Part shown: positions 15,941-29,260 of the stretch, one piece after another
Layout: every line of letters starts with the position of its first letter
Position numbering within the stretch: position 1 is the stretch's first letter
DNA from: Lutjanus erythropterus
Taxonomy: Eukaryota > Chordata > Actinopteri > Lutjaniformes > Lutjanidae
Direction of reading: 5' to 3'
NCBI GenBank assembly: GCA_020091685.1
Contig: CM034591.1
Span: 10,302,833-10,366,832 of the forward strand
DNA length: 64,000 nt
Made by a program: the position numbers and the translations under genes
The notes under the pieces: generated by a model
The model's input: the letters and a program-made list of their open reading frames with translations, nothing else
The model's database searches: none
Told to the model about the DNA's origin: nothing

Positions 15941-16972
15941 ATCTCAAGAAAAGTCATTTTCTGTGATAAATTATCTCATTAAGTCAAGAAATCAGCCTCT
16001 TTTTCCTCAAGATATTTAGATAAATTAACTTATCAAGATAAAATTAGCTTTGATATCTTGAGATAACGACATTACAAAATAATTGCAAGCTTTTCCATTC
16101 TCAGTCTCCGTACTTTCATTTTCACTGAGAGATGCTTTATAATGACACAGTTAATTTTTGGATGCAAAATTGGTGCAATTTATCACAGAAAGGTGCCCAG
16201 CAGTAAAACAGTTGTGTACTGGCTGTGCCATTGATTTCCTGTGGGGAGAGAAGTGACGCCCAACTAGGCAGAAACTCTACCTTTACACTACATTAAAAAC
16301 ATACTACAGTCTTCCCAGGAAAAGGAGGTAAAGTGCCAGCAGTCAGATGAGGCTACCAGATTTGTGAATATGAGTATAGTTTACAAACTTTGCTAAATCC
16401 AATGCTAAAGTTAGCTTAGCTGTTATGTGCACAAGGCAGACATGATGTATAGTGCTGCACTTGGCCTCTGTAAATCTATGTGCCAGTGAGCAAAGAGCAA
16501 ATTTCTTATCGTCTGAAGGCAGATTAAGATATTTATTATCGTTTCGGGGAAGCTGCCAACAACCAAGGAATATAAAGTCTTTTGCAGATACCTGTCTAAA
16601 TAAGGCACATGTAAAGCACCTATGTACGCTGCATTAGCTAAAGATGCAATGTCCCCCATGTCTTTTCTTTAATAGAATGAAGGCAGTGATTTTCAGCAGG
16701 TGTTCATCCTTCTCTCTTAAATATCTTTCTTCTCGTTGTGACCTCGGTCACCTTGACCTGCCCGACTGCAGCTGGCAACACCGGCTGCAGGAGTTACCAT
16801 CAATGGGCCTTTTGTTTCCCTTTAGCAACTCCATTGAAACAAAACTCCGATTTATTAAATATGTTATACTTTGATCCTCCCCCACACACATGTGCTCGGA
16901 CACATGATTTCATATTTAGACATCTTAGGGAGAAAGTTTAGTGTCCTAAAGAAATTGCTTGACAGAAAACAG

Positions 16973-17318
16973 CACTGTAAAAAAAATCAACATAAAATTT
17001 CTAGTATTTGTATCAGAACTTACAAACATGAGTTTTTCTTAATTGAAATCCATTTACTTGAAATTATGAATTGAATGGATGGACCAACCAATTGTGTTTC
17101 CCGAGACTGAACAGTTGTCGGTTCACCTTAATATCTTAAACTTACTGAATTCTCAAGTACAAGTGAATTAGTGTCAGGTCTTTTTGACTAGGAAAGTTTA
17201 TTTGTTTTGAATCATTACAAAATTACCTCAACTTGTCTTTTAAAATTCAGTCAATTTGAAAATTCAGGGCAGCCCAGGCACTACCTTTTTAAAGTTAAAA
17301 CTGTTTATTTTTACAGTG
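16973..17318. mobile_element. MITE with CACTGTAAAAA terminal inverted repeats
   Basis: It starts CACTGTAAAAAAAATC and ends TTTTTACAGTG, an 11-bp perfect inverted pair 346 bp apart. The interior is non-coding. Confidence 0.6.
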
Positions 17319-17399
17319 ATTTGAGAATAATAATCATAAATAATCATAAAGCTTAGTGGATAACAATTAATTAGTGTCGGCTTGAATTAAAATGAAATT

Positions 17400-19830
17400 C
17401 TCTCGTTATTCTTCTTAAATTAATGCGAACATTTTTGCTTTTAAAAATGCAGTATGTGTCTGTGTTCCTCATCCTGTGTCGAGGTTTATGTCTTGTACTG
17501 TATACATGTGGGCAGTCAGCCATACATGATGCTGACATCACTAGAAGTTTCACTGAAAAAGTTTGAGAAGTTTTGGCCCACGCCTGCGTCCATTGTCTCG
17601 ACTGGAACATCTTCCATTGCCCCCTTTAGATAAAACTCTCCCAGAAACTCTGTCTGTTTCATTTTTGATAAGAGATGAGCCCTAAAAACAGCGGGCGGCA
17701 TCTAAATTATGCAACCGCTCGCATCCTCTTAGGGGAAAAAGTAGAGTTGGGCTGAGTTGTCGAAGAGAACGAGCCATGACAGGCCTGTGCATGGGGGGGT
17801 GGTGACCATGCATTATGAATGGTGCTAAGTACGCCTCAGCTGGAGGAGCTGAGTGGAGGCGATGGAGGGCGACGGGATAGTGCCAACCTATTGGCTGCCC
17901 GCGGGTAATGCACTTCACTTTAACCCCCCCAAAAAATATTCTCTCTCCTCCAATTCCCCCATTACTGCACCCGGCTTTCAACACGGCACCTGCCACGGCC
18001 CTAAAATGTCCACCTGAAGTACAGAACCTCCAAAATAAAATCCACGCGGTCGCTTATGCAGAGGAAGAGTGCAGAGGATGACTAATAGATTGTAAAAGAC
18101 TGCACTTCCCGTGAGTGAGGAGGATTTCCAAAATGATTCAGATGACTTTCACTTGAGATGTTCTCTGCAACAATGAAGCCAGTTTGTTTTTGATTAAATG
18201 CTTAAAACTTTCATCATATTCATTCATATATTTCAGGCATTTATCCTCTTGAAACTCATCAAGAACATCTTACAAAAAAAAGTAAAACTGCAGCCTCTCA
18301 GCCTGAAGCGCCTTCAATCCATCGGCAAGAAGAAACACAGAACCAGACTAAAAACAGTTTTATTTAGAAAGCAGGGTAACAAAATTTATTGTGCTGGACA
18401 ATGCAGTGATGTGCTTGATTTTACTTGTTATTCATGTCACAAAACAGGTTCAAAATAGTCCTTTATGATAAATAAATACTGACCAAAGTAAATAAATACT
18501 GACCAATGTAAATACTTTGTGCATTTTAAGCAGAGTTGGTTTGAGAATACTTTTTCCAAATATGCATTAATAGTTCTTTCCTATAACTTACCCAGTAAAG
18601 TTCATTTTATCTTATCTTAGCCATGATGATTTTATTTCAGTATGTGTGGACAGTCGTTGGCTGCTAATTTTCAATGTATTACTTTTACGAATGTTCTTCA
18701 GCCTTATTGGCCTTATTAGTTGTTTTTTTTTAACTGTAATTTGCACTGGTGGACTGGAGCCTCTTGTTGCCCCTTGTGCCCTAATGTTCAAGAAAATGCA
18801 GCAAAAGTGCCCTCTTGGATGCCCCTGGGGTAGACAATACATGACAAAGTGCCCTCTAAAGTGTTCCAGTGAAGAAAACGTGACGCTGCCGACATGCTCT
18901 TTAGATATTAGCTCCTTGTTAGTAGTTGTTGTACTTCGCCACATAATAAAACACATTTAATCCAAACTGTTTCATCATAAATGCATCACGACTTCCGGCA
19001 CACTGGAGCACTTCTTTTTTTTTTTGTTTGTTTGCCTGAGTCCGTCACTGGTGACTCCACTGATTATTCCAGTAAGCTGAAAATGATACAGCACTAATTT
19101 GACAAGAAGATATAAGTGAGTTCCCCTCTTAATATTTAGATGTATTAGATTAATGGCAAGTGTTCGTGAAATCATGTCATTGCAGGAAATGACCTTTTTT
19201 TAACTTTTCGAAGCAGGGGAAGAAGGCGCCTGATGATGTATTTTCACGTGTCCTTAAGACGCAGCTCAGCTCAGGACTGTGTTCAGGCAATATTGACCCT
19301 CTGAAAGGAAAAACGATTGCAGGTTTATTAAAATAATCTACACATTCCCTCATTTATTACAGTGTTCTGATTTTTTTATAGGATAAAAGGATAAAAATTG
19401 TTTTGTAGAAATGTCACTTATTTAAAAGTCTTTCAAAACGTATACAGCGTCCCACATCATTCATGAAACACTGTCCTTCAAATTAGCTGCTGTGTTTATG
19501 CAGATAATGATGCAGTTTTATTTTAACTTCTTTATCTAGCTTACTGTGGATTTGTGTAGATGTATCTAAACGCAAAAACAGAAACGGGCTCAATGCTGAC
19601 ATTCAGTGACACTTATGCCAAAACACGCAGACTGCAGTTTTCTTTAGTCTGATTAAAATGCTCAGTCTGGGTCTAAAACTAAACTATGTTCAGATTTTTA
19701 TAAAATAATATTTTGATGACAACTGTCACTTTTATTGACTAAAACTTGTTTGAAATGTTAATGTTTTGACTAAAACAAGATTAAAATATCCACACTACTT
19801 CAGAGGGATGAGATTGACTAAAACTGCCAT
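17400..19830. other. Intergenic DNA, no gene seen
   Basis: Includes a repeat-poor, GC-richer block at about 17760-17990 that could be a conserved non-coding element. The ORFs of about 100 residues at 17682-17996 and 18612-18960 have no recognisable domain and are antisense or overlapping pairs, so they are not called genes. Confidence 0.45.
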
Positions 19831-19837
19831 GGATTTT

Positions 19838-20022
19838 GGGGCCGCCCACACCAAGAACTGTAACCATAAAAATAAAAATATTGTTTTATAATTCAAGTGG
19901 ATGGTGGAGCCCACACCACAACTATAAAGTTGTTCTCCAGACTCCACCATACCACCACTTAAGTTAGAACAGTTCTTAAAACAATTATTTTGTAGTTATA
20001 GTTCTTGGTGTGGACGGCCCTT
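19838..20022. mobile_element. Palindromic MITE, GGGCCGYCCACACCAAGAAC family, copy 1
   Basis: The left end GGGCCGCCCACACCAAGAAC TGTAAC is the reverse complement, with few mismatches, of the right end GTTATAGTTCTTGGTGTGGA CGGCCC. Inner arms (TTCAAGTGGATGGTGGAG against CTCCACCATACCACCACTTA) also pair. This is a fold-back element of about 185 bp. Confidence 0.7.
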
Positions 20023-20029
20023 AAATCTA

Positions 20030-21790
20030 AATATAGCTGACAAAATTAACACGATACGCTGTCATGCATAATTGTGCATTTCATAGCACACACCTGAAAG
20101 TGTCATGAAGTAAGAGAAATCATCAATGCATATCTAGATGTAGCCAAAAAACTCCTGAAAAAGCTAGTAAGTGAATTGCAACTTTAAAATATTTTATTAC
20201 TGATCAAAAAATATCTGTTTCATTGCCGAAATCTGTGAAAGTCAGATTTATCCACCACTGTAGTAAAGTAAGAGTTGTTTTAATTATTTTTCAAAATGGC
20301 TACCACCAGGTCCACTTCCTGTACAAAGCGTCCCATGATCCTTCCGCTTTCCTCATGCAGTCGGACTGCAGGGAAATCCCACTGGAGTCCAGCGCCGCTC
20401 AGCTGAGTCTCCTAACCAAGTTTAATATTTGATGAAATTAGTTCTGCTCACTGCGTCTGCACTCTTACTTCTGCTGAATGCCTCGCAGACCTAAATTGCA
20501 ACCTGAATGTTCCTCTTCAGTTAATGGTTGGCGTGTTTGACTCGTAATGAGTGACAATTTAAAGCTATTTGCAAAGAAAATTTACCTTTAAAAAAATATA
20601 GATTGCAGCAACAGCCTTAGTGTTGTGTGAATTCGTAGCTATTGTGAAACATATTAATAAACAACACATGCATTTCACAAGAGCTATCCTCAGCCTGTGG
20701 GAACATAGTGAATGAGACAAAGTGTTTCCTGTGTTTGTGTTCACATTATGAGCAAGAGGAGGAAAAATGTGAGGAAAAGGGCCTGATTGTCCAACATTTT
20801 AAAGAAATAGTTTGGATATATTCCATAGTTTGTCAGGCAGAAATAAACACAAAGTTTAGCCAGTTAATATAAAAATTTTAAAACACAACAGAACAGTAAA
20901 AACTAGTTTTAACCACCTACAACAAAATTCGAAGTCTTTAGTGAACTACCAACTGCTTAATCTTCTTCTCCTCAAATGTCTGCGTATGATTGTTCTTGTA
21001 GACAAACCAAATAGTGTCATTAAATCTGAGTCCAATACATCTGGTATAAACTTCTTAAGTACCTCAAGATGTGCCTAAAATATCTTGCACTTTGAAGAGA
21101 TGATAAATTTCTATTTATTTCAAGCTGAAAAGCAATAGCTAAGACACAACTCTCTTGTTCCCTGTTAGTGGTGAAGTGTGGTGGACGTGAATGTGGAACT
21201 ATTTTCATTAAACCATGTTAATATGATTTTCAATCAGGGCTGGATTAACCTGCTGTGCATGAACTTCCCACCCCTGGTTTCTCTCACTGTCTGTGTCTTG
21301 TGCATGTATCAGTTAACATTTAGGAATTAGTTTGTGGAAACTTGGTTAAGCACACATTTATTTATTATAATACACCATGTATGCAGATGAAAATTAGCTA
21401 GTAGGCCAAATCTGGTACAAAGCATTTTTTCTCTTTTTCTTTTTTTTACACAGTCCCTCATATAAATAAACAGAACTAAACAATAGGCCTGTACAATAAT
21501 TAAAGAATACTCCAACAACTTAGCACTGTGCTTGCATAAAATCGATTTTTCTTTAATTGAGTAAAGCTCCAGATATCCTGACTTTTAGCTTGAATTCTGG
21601 ATCCTACAATTTATATGATGGAAACTAATGCAGCTCTTGCACATAAACTCCCAGCTCTTTACAGCTCATACTGAGTCTGTTGCACAAGTTTTCTGTTCTA
21701 CATTTGTAGTCTTTGAGCCCAAGATGAGATAACCCCGATGACATCACCATGACATGATTTGGGTAATTTTCTCAGACTTTGCAAAGCTCC
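20030..21790. other. Intergenic DNA, no gene seen
   Basis: Unremarkable AT-rich sequence. I recognise no exon, RNA gene or element terminus. Confidence 0.5.
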
Positions 21791-21796
21791 TTTAGA

Positions 21797-22140
21797 GCAG
21801 TCATTTTCAATCTTTTTGTGACCAAGACACACCAACGGGCAAAACAGAATCACAAAGCACGCCTGTATTTACATCCGTGCAAAATAGCCAATCTAACATA
21901 ACCAACCTAACTAACAGAGGCAACAAGTACTAGCAGCCAACCAGAGACATATCAGTTCAGTCAAGTGATGTGTCATACTCCAGTAATTCTCACAATCCAG
22001 CAACCGCACGGGCAGCAAAAACTGGGCTTCACTTTGACAGAAGGTTTCATATTGTGAAATAAATTCCGTTCATAACTTTTTGTATAGTTGTATGTTGCAG
22101 TAATAATATATAGCTGTCAAAATCCCTTAGATGGAGACTT
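21797..22140. mobile_element. hAT-like element remnant (left end)
   Basis: CAGTCATTTTCAATCTTTTT GTGACCAAGACACACC resembles the classic hAT-type end (CAG..GTTCTCAACCTTTTT followed by CACACC). The right end and target duplication are not resolved. Confidence 0.45.
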
Positions 22141-22463
22141 TATACCAGTGTTCATAGGCTGAGCAGTACTCCTCATCATAAGTTAACTAGCGTGCCTTTA
22201 GGATGTTAACTCAGGGCCCCTCTACAAGACGCAGCATCAAAATTATGTAAAAATGCAGGTGTTGCTTTATGGCTCCTGTCAGTTAAGTTTATGTTGTTCT
22301 TTTCTGGTCCATTGATTAAATTACTATAAACTAATTGCCACATGGTGAACTTGGAGCTTTCGGGCCCCTGGAAGGTGTGGAGCCCCAGGGCAGTTGCCTG
22401 TGTTGCCTGGTTGGTAATCTGCATTGTTTGTTGGCCTTCCGTGTCTGTTGTGAAAGAAAACAA

Positions 22464-22584
22464 CACCAAGTGCCAGTGGGGGCACCAAAACAGCCTCTCA
22501 CAGCTCCATGTAGGCTAAAATTTGGTGATTTTGACTATGTGGAGCTGTGAGAGGCTGTTTTGGTGCCCCCACTGGCACTTGGTG
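22464..22584. repeat. Perfect 44-bp inverted repeat with 33-nt spacer
   Basis: Arm 22464-22507 (begins CACCAAGTGCCAGTGGGGGC, ends CACAGCTCC) is the exact reverse complement of 22541-22584 (begins GGAGCTGTGAGAGG, ends GGCACTTGGTG). Flanks do not pair beyond the arms. It would form a long hairpin in single-stranded DNA or RNA. Confidence 0.9.
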
Positions 22585-22599
22585 CCCTGTGCACAGTGC

Positions 22600-23475
22600 A
22601 AAATACGTAGTAGCAGTGCTGGTAGTATATAAACATAATTTTTAGGAGACATGGTTAATATACACACCAGGCCTGCTTGCTGAGTTCAGGTTGTCTTGCA
22701 CGATCGTCAGCTCAAAACTTTCTAACAGGAATGACTTAAAGGCAGTTATCATTAAAATGCCTCTAAAAAAGAGCAGTAACTCATGTAAAATAAGACTTTG
22801 ACAGCACCTGCATTGACTGTCTCTACGTTTTTATATAAAAAGAGAGCAATCTGAATTCCTAAAGTAGCTCCTCTTAAATGCAGGAAGGAATATTTGGATT
22901 TCACAGCTCAGGCAGATGATTAATGATAAGCAACAGAAATATGAGGAAGAGCGAAGATGTTTTACTTTACGAGCTCACTGACTAAACTGTGTTAAATCCA
23001 GGTAGAAAACGTCTTCATCTGTTTCTCACTAGCTTGTAATAAATCAGAAATGTCACAGTCCAAACTCAGGTTTCAGGATGAGCAAGTGGCGTAAAAGCTT
23101 GCTGTTTATTTGGAACTGATTGATTTAGTGTCTCTGAGTGGGACTGAACTACGTCCTGCTGCTATTAACGGCCTTGTTATTGTCCATTAGATGAGAGCCA
23201 TGCCTCGGATCTGTGCAGCAGAGAGGGAACAACGTGCCTTTAACATGTGTTTGGATTGAACTCCAGTGATTGATGCTCTGTGAGATTTACATACCAACAC
23301 TTAGAAAGGTCGTGCTGCACTGAACGCTGCACTGCCGGACATGGTTAGTGTTAGCTGTAAGAAAGAGATATAAAAGCCATTTTTGAGAAGATGTGGTGTC
23401 GTTGCAGGGCCTTGGATGAAATTCTGTAACTTCTCTGACAAAAGTCCAGTAATCTGTACTCTGTGCAGGATTTTT
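22600..23475. other. Intergenic DNA, no gene seen
   Basis: Nothing recognised apart from short chance ORFs. Confidence 0.5.
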
Positions 23476-23479
23476 TGTA

Positions 23480-23895
23480 GTGAATGCTAATGTCCACATG
23501 CTAATATGCTCACCATAACAATGCTAACATTGTGATGTTTAGCAGGTATAATGTTTAACATGTTTGTCATGTACCGCAGGAAAAGAAGAAGAAGCCCTTT
23601 CACAAATGATTTTTTTACCCCCTAAACCTACCAAAAAGGGCTTTCTGGCAGAGGGCCTCGAAGGCTAACTGTCTCCAACAGCTTGTTTGTGGGAGAAGTT
23701 TGTCTTCAGGTCTTTCTGGCAGAAAGGTTGGGGTCAGGGAAGGGGTTTAAGTTCTCTGGCAAAAACAAAGGCCTATAGCAACTCCCCCATGTGCTTCATT
23801 GTCCTAGCTTAGCTTGTTAGCATGCCAATATTTCCTAGTTAGCACTAAACACAAAGTACAGCTGAAGCTGAAACACAAATGTCAATTTCAATGTG
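23480..23895. repeat. Dispersed repeat rich in GCTAACATG phrases, interrupted by an insertion
   Basis: The left part has ATGCTAATATGCTCACCATA and GATGTTTAGCAGGTATAATG. The right part has TTAGCTTGTTAGCATGCCAA and AGCACTAAACACAAAGTACA GCTGAAGCTG. These are contiguous in the common fish repeat. Here about 230 bp (roughly 23575-23808, containing two TCTTTCTGGCAGA-type phrases) lies between them. Confidence 0.5.
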
Positions 23896-23899
23896 GTGT

Positions 23900-26265
23900 T
23901 TAAAGCAATTATTGTAAATATATGGACATTTATGCATGTACATTTTTTATTATGACACATGATCACAAACAAGCGAGTCAACAACTTTTCTAACACGGCC
24001 TCACATCAAACAAGTGCAACAAGACAAGACATAGCAAGATGGCTAATATTAGTTAGTAGTCCAACAGCAAGGAGGTCAGGTTGTAGCCTATTATTTCACA
24101 AAGTTCTCACCTACGACTAAAAGTCAGTCCAACATTTACGTTTTGTTTGGTCACTCAGTCTTTTTATATTCTTAGCTTCCTTCATCTACGTCCTCTTCAG
24201 TCTCCTTCTCCTCTAAGCCTGGTCACGCTGCCTGCTGGCCTGGATTGAGTTCTGGTGCCCATTTCGTTGCCACTTCCCACAGACCAGAAAACCAGAAATC
24301 AGAAAACATTTTTCTCCATAAAATATGTTCCAGTTTCACCAAAATCAGTGACATAGTTGTTGTTGTTGTGTGCCGTAAAGCTTGACATACTTCTTCTGGG
24401 CCTCTGGCCACCGTGAACGTCTTGTATAAAAAATATAATGGTGGTCAATGTCATGGTCATACTGGAAGCAAAGCCCCTAGCAACACTAGAAAAGAAAATC
24501 AGTCATTGCACCGTTTTGTCTGGACGAGGTTAGTCAATACAAGCAGGTTTTCATTTGTGTAACAATATTAGATGGAGTTACATGTTAAAGTTTAGTAAAT
24601 TGACCCACCCTCTCCGTCTGTTTTCAGCTAACATTTGATATAAGGTCTTGATACATTAATTTTACAAGGATAACTTGAACTCCACAGGCATATTGAGCGA
24701 CTATAGAAAGCCATGCTCTGTTTCTCATGTTTCTCATATTTTTACTGGATGTAGACCATCACATCACAGGTCAAAGTCCAGAATGATGAGATGAAACTTT
24801 AATATGCTCTCCACTGTTGCCTCATCCCTCACACCACAGAAATAGCACCGGTGGTAGACAGAAGCACGTTGGGCTGTCAGCACAGCGCTCTGAAAGCCTC
24901 TTACAGTCAGTCTACATAAAATCTCTGTCAAGAAAATAGATCATAAGACTAATGTACTTGTGGTGCAAAGTGGTATTCTAGGTCCTAGACTACATTTGCA
25001 TTTTCTTACAACAAACTGTAATCAACATTTATGAGCTCAGGGTTTAGAAGCAACTCAAATCACTATTTTGTAGGCCTTCAAACCTTCATCAAACAGGCTG
25101 GTTTTTATATCCACAGACAGTTGCAGGAAATTCAAAGGACGCGTGTAGGATTTCTTTGTATATAGCGGTGACCTTGCATATTGTAAAAGCCTCGTCTCAC
25201 CCTCCCCTTCCATGATGAAACAAGGCAATGAAACAAGGTAGACTCTGTGGAAGAGATCCCACATCCTCTGTAGATGTAAATGGCTCATTCTTAGGAATAA
25301 AAATTAGGAATAAAAAAATCTTATTTTCAAGCAATTATACACTAAAGAAAACATGCTAATGAATATTATGTTTCATTTTTCCCATAATCTGCGAATAAAC
25401 TTTGAGTTTTCAGCCCTAATCAAGTCATAACTTAACAGTGAGTTGATTTACAAAGTTACTCAGCTGTTAGTTAATGTAGTTAAGGATTAGCTGGTTTACT
25501 AAATATTAGCCTCAACTTTCTTTGTGCACCTTCAAATGTCGAACAAAGTTTGAAGTTGTTGCATCTTCATGTCTAATTTTTGACCTGCGTGTTTTGCATA
25601 CTGCAAGACATTTTGTGTGTGACAACCTGGTAGTTTTTGGACATGAACACAGTTGTCTTTGGTATCATTTTTTTGCCAGCTGGAGCTCAGTAACACATCA
25701 TTAGTTCTGTTGTATTTGGTCATCTGGAGAATTAGGTTTCTACTAGCTGAGATTTTAGTTGATTCAGGAAGTGAAGGGAACTGAATTGACTGGTGGGTTT
25801 ACACTTCTCAAATAACATACTTTTTAAATCTTTAGGCTTGTCGGATGAACTGACAGGCCAGTTTGGTTGGCTTACCCTGATATTTTCACCCTAACTCAGT
25901 TCAAATTAGCTTTGGGCCACTGGTGATATTGTCATTTTGTAGGGAGGCTGTTCAAGTACTGCAAAAAAGTGCAATATTTCTGAAAATATACTCTTTTGTT
26001 TATGTTAGTTAGTCATGCATTGGATATGGTCATAGTTACCCCTGATGAAAATGGCTGCTGACCATTGTCAGTTTTGTCTGTAAAACTGGTGGTAAAAACT
26101 CTTATCTTTGTCTCTGCACTTAAATATCACTTGATAACTTGATAATCTGCTCTGCCACTGTGTTTGCCAGTAGAGAAATATTGTTGAACTTTTCTTTTTT
26201 TGATGTGAATATCAGGGAATCGCAGCATGCAGTCCTTCAGAAATACATATATACACTAGAACCAG
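23900..26265. other. Intergenic DNA, no gene seen
   Basis: AT-rich sequence with no exon-like stretch. Short ORFs only. Confidence 0.5.
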
Positions 26266-26269
26266 TTAG

Positions 26270-26470
26270 GTTGAGCTGGACTTGGTCAAAGTTTTCTCTG
26301 AAATGAGTACTACCTGAGTATTTTAAAGTCAAAAGACTCAAGTCCAAGTGAAGTCATAAGTCATATAGGTATTTAATAAGTCCAATTCCACTTGTAAGTC
26401 TTTTTTTGCTCTTGTCAAGTCGAGTATTAAGTCACCGAATTTGTGACTCGGGTCCAGACGTCTGCTTTGA
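26270..26470. repeat. Dispersed repeat of the ACTCAAGTCCAAGT type
   Basis: AAGACTCAAGTCCAAGTGAA, GTCAAGTCGAGTATTAAGTC and GACTCGGGTCCAGACGTCTG are phrases of a recurrent fish repeat rich in GACTCGAGTC-like words. Confidence 0.45.
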
Positions 26471-26929
26471 GATTTGTTTGTTTGGTTGGTTTTAATCACC
26501 GTGAGGTGTCTGCAGAAATATGCAAAACATGTGGTGTGAATTTGTCCAAGAAAACACACAGAAGAAAAACAGAAAGGAAACTTATGCTGTGAGACGATGA
26601 ACTTGTTCAATCCAGTGGCTCCGGTCTGCAGTGTGACTCACATCATCTTCATATAAACATATTAAACACATATCTGCCTCAAATGCATGTTTGTGTTAAT
26701 AAAACCAACACAAATACACAAACTGCTACTCTAATAAGTGGAGGTGGCCACAGTTCCCGCTAAGAAACAATATCCAGCAGCAGTAATGATTGTTATTGTT
26801 GAACTGAATCCAAATCATGTAAAAAAGTTAGTTTTATTAATAATGTGATGATGTGGAGTTGTACATGTTAAAAATTTTGCTGTGTTTCATTAAGCCTCAC
26901 ACCATCACGCAGTTGTTATGACGTCCTCT

Positions 26930-27260
26930 GTGTTTATGAGTGGGTAGTGGGTAGTTTACATTCCAGCGACGCTGCCCAGAAACAGAACACGACCGAGTCT
27001 CACAGCTGAGCGAAAAGTGTCCAAACATCATTTAAATTTGCTGGAGAAGATCGTCCGCTCTGAGCCACAGAACGTGCCTGCAGGCGGAGGGCGTCACAGC
27101 CACTGGTGGGTCTGATTGTTATCAAAAGGCCTTCCTGTCTTTGAAATCCCTGCGCTCATTGAATATCTACGGGCTGCCACACACTGTCCTCATAATGGGT
27201 TTAGATATCACAGCCACATGCAAACACAATAACACAGAGCGCTCACATTAAAGCGAGAGA
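26930..27260. promoter_or_regulatory. Repeat-poor GC-richer island, possible conserved non-coding element
   Basis: It differs from its AT-rich flanks and has no ORF or repeat signature. It includes a TCF/LEF-like ATCAAAAGG at about 27121-27129. Regulatory function is speculative. Confidence 0.2.
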
Positions 27261-28135
27261 CATCAGCCATTTTTACCTCTTTACGTTTTCTGTCTTTTTC
27301 ATTTGGTCCCTGGAGATGTTTCAGTTTTATCGAGTGCATCTGCTCTGTTTACAGATCGGGAATCTCGGATTGAGGAAGCAGCAAAGTGGTTCAGTTAAAC
27401 ACGTCTTTCCTCAGTCTGCAGGTTTCAGCGCTGACGTCTGCTTTTCACATAATTTTCACCATTCTCCACCAAGGATGTTTGGCTTTCATCTCATGTGATT
27501 ATCCGTTTGTTATTTAGCAGAATGTCTACAAAAGCAGAGTTCAGATTCCAGTAAGAGTTTGGCAACAGGCCAAGTAACAAGTGTAATCCAAGAATTTTTA
27601 CCCTTTTTGAAAAATGTTGCTGTTTCCTCATTGCACCTACTTGAATGAGAGTTTTTGTCACACAGCAGAGGATGTTTTTCTAAATTAAGAACCTGCACAC
27701 AGTGCTGGTACAGAAAAAGTCACTGAACACTGTCTGGTTTTCATACTCGTATTCCACAGCTGCCCACAATCACGTGTATTTTGAAACAAATTTTCTAGCT
27801 TCAGTTGATCTAGTGTTTTAAAGATTTAAAAATATGCTTGGCTTACTTTCTGAGAGTGAGATGAGACGGCAAGTTTGGGGACAGAGGTCAGAACGTGGTT
27901 AGCTGATCTTTGCATGAAGACTGGAGGCAGGAAGGAGCAGCTACGTTGGCTTTGTGCAAAATCAAGGAATCAAGCTACTGTTCAAAAGAGAAAAAGAGCA
28001 AAGTTTGAAGGAGCTACCAGCTGCTGCAACTGCATGTGCAGCCATTACAATAGCAACACAAAATGAAAGAAATACACCCACCAACAGCTGTAAGTGCATA
28101 AATTAACCTGTTTTATTACATGAGTCTGTTAAACA

Positions 28136-28320
28136 CTGGGCTGCAACTAACAATTATTTACATAGTCGATTAACTGTCCAATTACTTTCTCAATTAATCG
28201 AGTTGTTTGCCTATAAAATGTCATAAAATGGTGAAAAATGGCCATCACTGTTTCCCAAAGCCGCAGATGACGTCCTCAGATGTCTTGTTTGGTCTTACTC
28301 TGCTCAGCTAACCACATCCT
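28136..28320. repeat. GGGCTGCAACTAAC fold-back repeat, fragment
   Basis: GGGCTGCAACTAACAATTAT, then CGATTAACTGTCCAATTACT and ATAAAATGTCATAAAATGGT plus GATGACGTCCTCA, the order seen in a very abundant fish repeat. Relatives occur at 40650-41370, 42634-42990, 46460-46785 and 47815-48158. Confidence 0.6.
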
Positions 28321-28330
28321 ACTCAATACT

Positions 28331-29260
28331 TAAAGGTTCCCTGTGGAGTTTTCTTCTAAACAAAGAAAAGTGAATAATGTACATCACTAAGTAAATGTTT
28401 GCATCCAGTGTTACTCACCAAACATGTGTGCCTTTGACATCTAACAAACAGGTGTTTAAAGCATTTTTTTCCCCTCGCTTGCAAAGCTAACTTTAAAAAG
28501 TTGGAAACCTGCATTGTGTACATTCACACTCCTGCTCCATGTGGAGTCACAGGCTGTGGAGCGTCACTGAAATAAGGGGGAGCGTGGAAACACTTTGGGA
28601 CATCCTCGTCTTTCTTTGACAGAAACAGCAACATTCATCATGATGGATGTTGTAATTAAATGAATTACAGTCATTACATTCATGGCATAGTAAGGTTATG
28701 AAAGGGAAAAATATTAATTAAATAAATGCTGCTTTGGCCACATCTCTGTTTTGTGTTTTTGCCATGTCCTTCTGTCACGTTTGCACAAAACATGTCTGTA
28801 TGAGGTAAAGTAACATAACGCTGATCCTTGGAAATAACTGCACCTTGCATGGAACTAACTTTTATGGCGTTTCTTCCATCCCGGACATAAAACAGGTGCT
28901 GCATCTGAAAGGAGTGTGGTTTATAAGCGTGCATCGATGCAGACTCGCTGTTGGAGGGCTTTAAAAACTCACTCCCCCTTATGGCTGACTGGTTTGGAAC
29001 GACACTCCACGCGCACAAATGGATTAAGAGTTGGTAGAGGCAGTGTGTCGGAGCCAGATTGGAGGTGGGTCCTAGTTAAGTAGCTTGCAGTCTTCTTCTT
29101 TACTGCCTTTATTGTCACATTGCTGCGTTTCTTTGTGTGTTGCCACCACCTGTTGAACAGTGTATGTGTACTGCATCTTGCATCCTCCTGTGTGTTCGTG
29201 ATGAGACAAACAAAACGTGGACCCATTCATAAAAACTGCTCCGTAGCACCACTAGAGGTC
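28331..29260. repeat. Dispersed repeat, TTAAAGGTTCCCTGTGGAGT type
   Basis: It begins TTAAAGGTTCCCTGTGGAGT TTTCTTCTAAACAAAG. The matching far end is ACTGCTCCGTAGCACCACTA GAGGTCAAAAA near 29240-29267. The middle probably contains other inserted DNA. The 112-residue minus-strand ORF inside has no recognisable domain. Confidence 0.4.

Noticed and set aside
28680..29018. 112-residue minus-strand ORF
   Set aside because: Sits within a dispersed repeat; no family motif.
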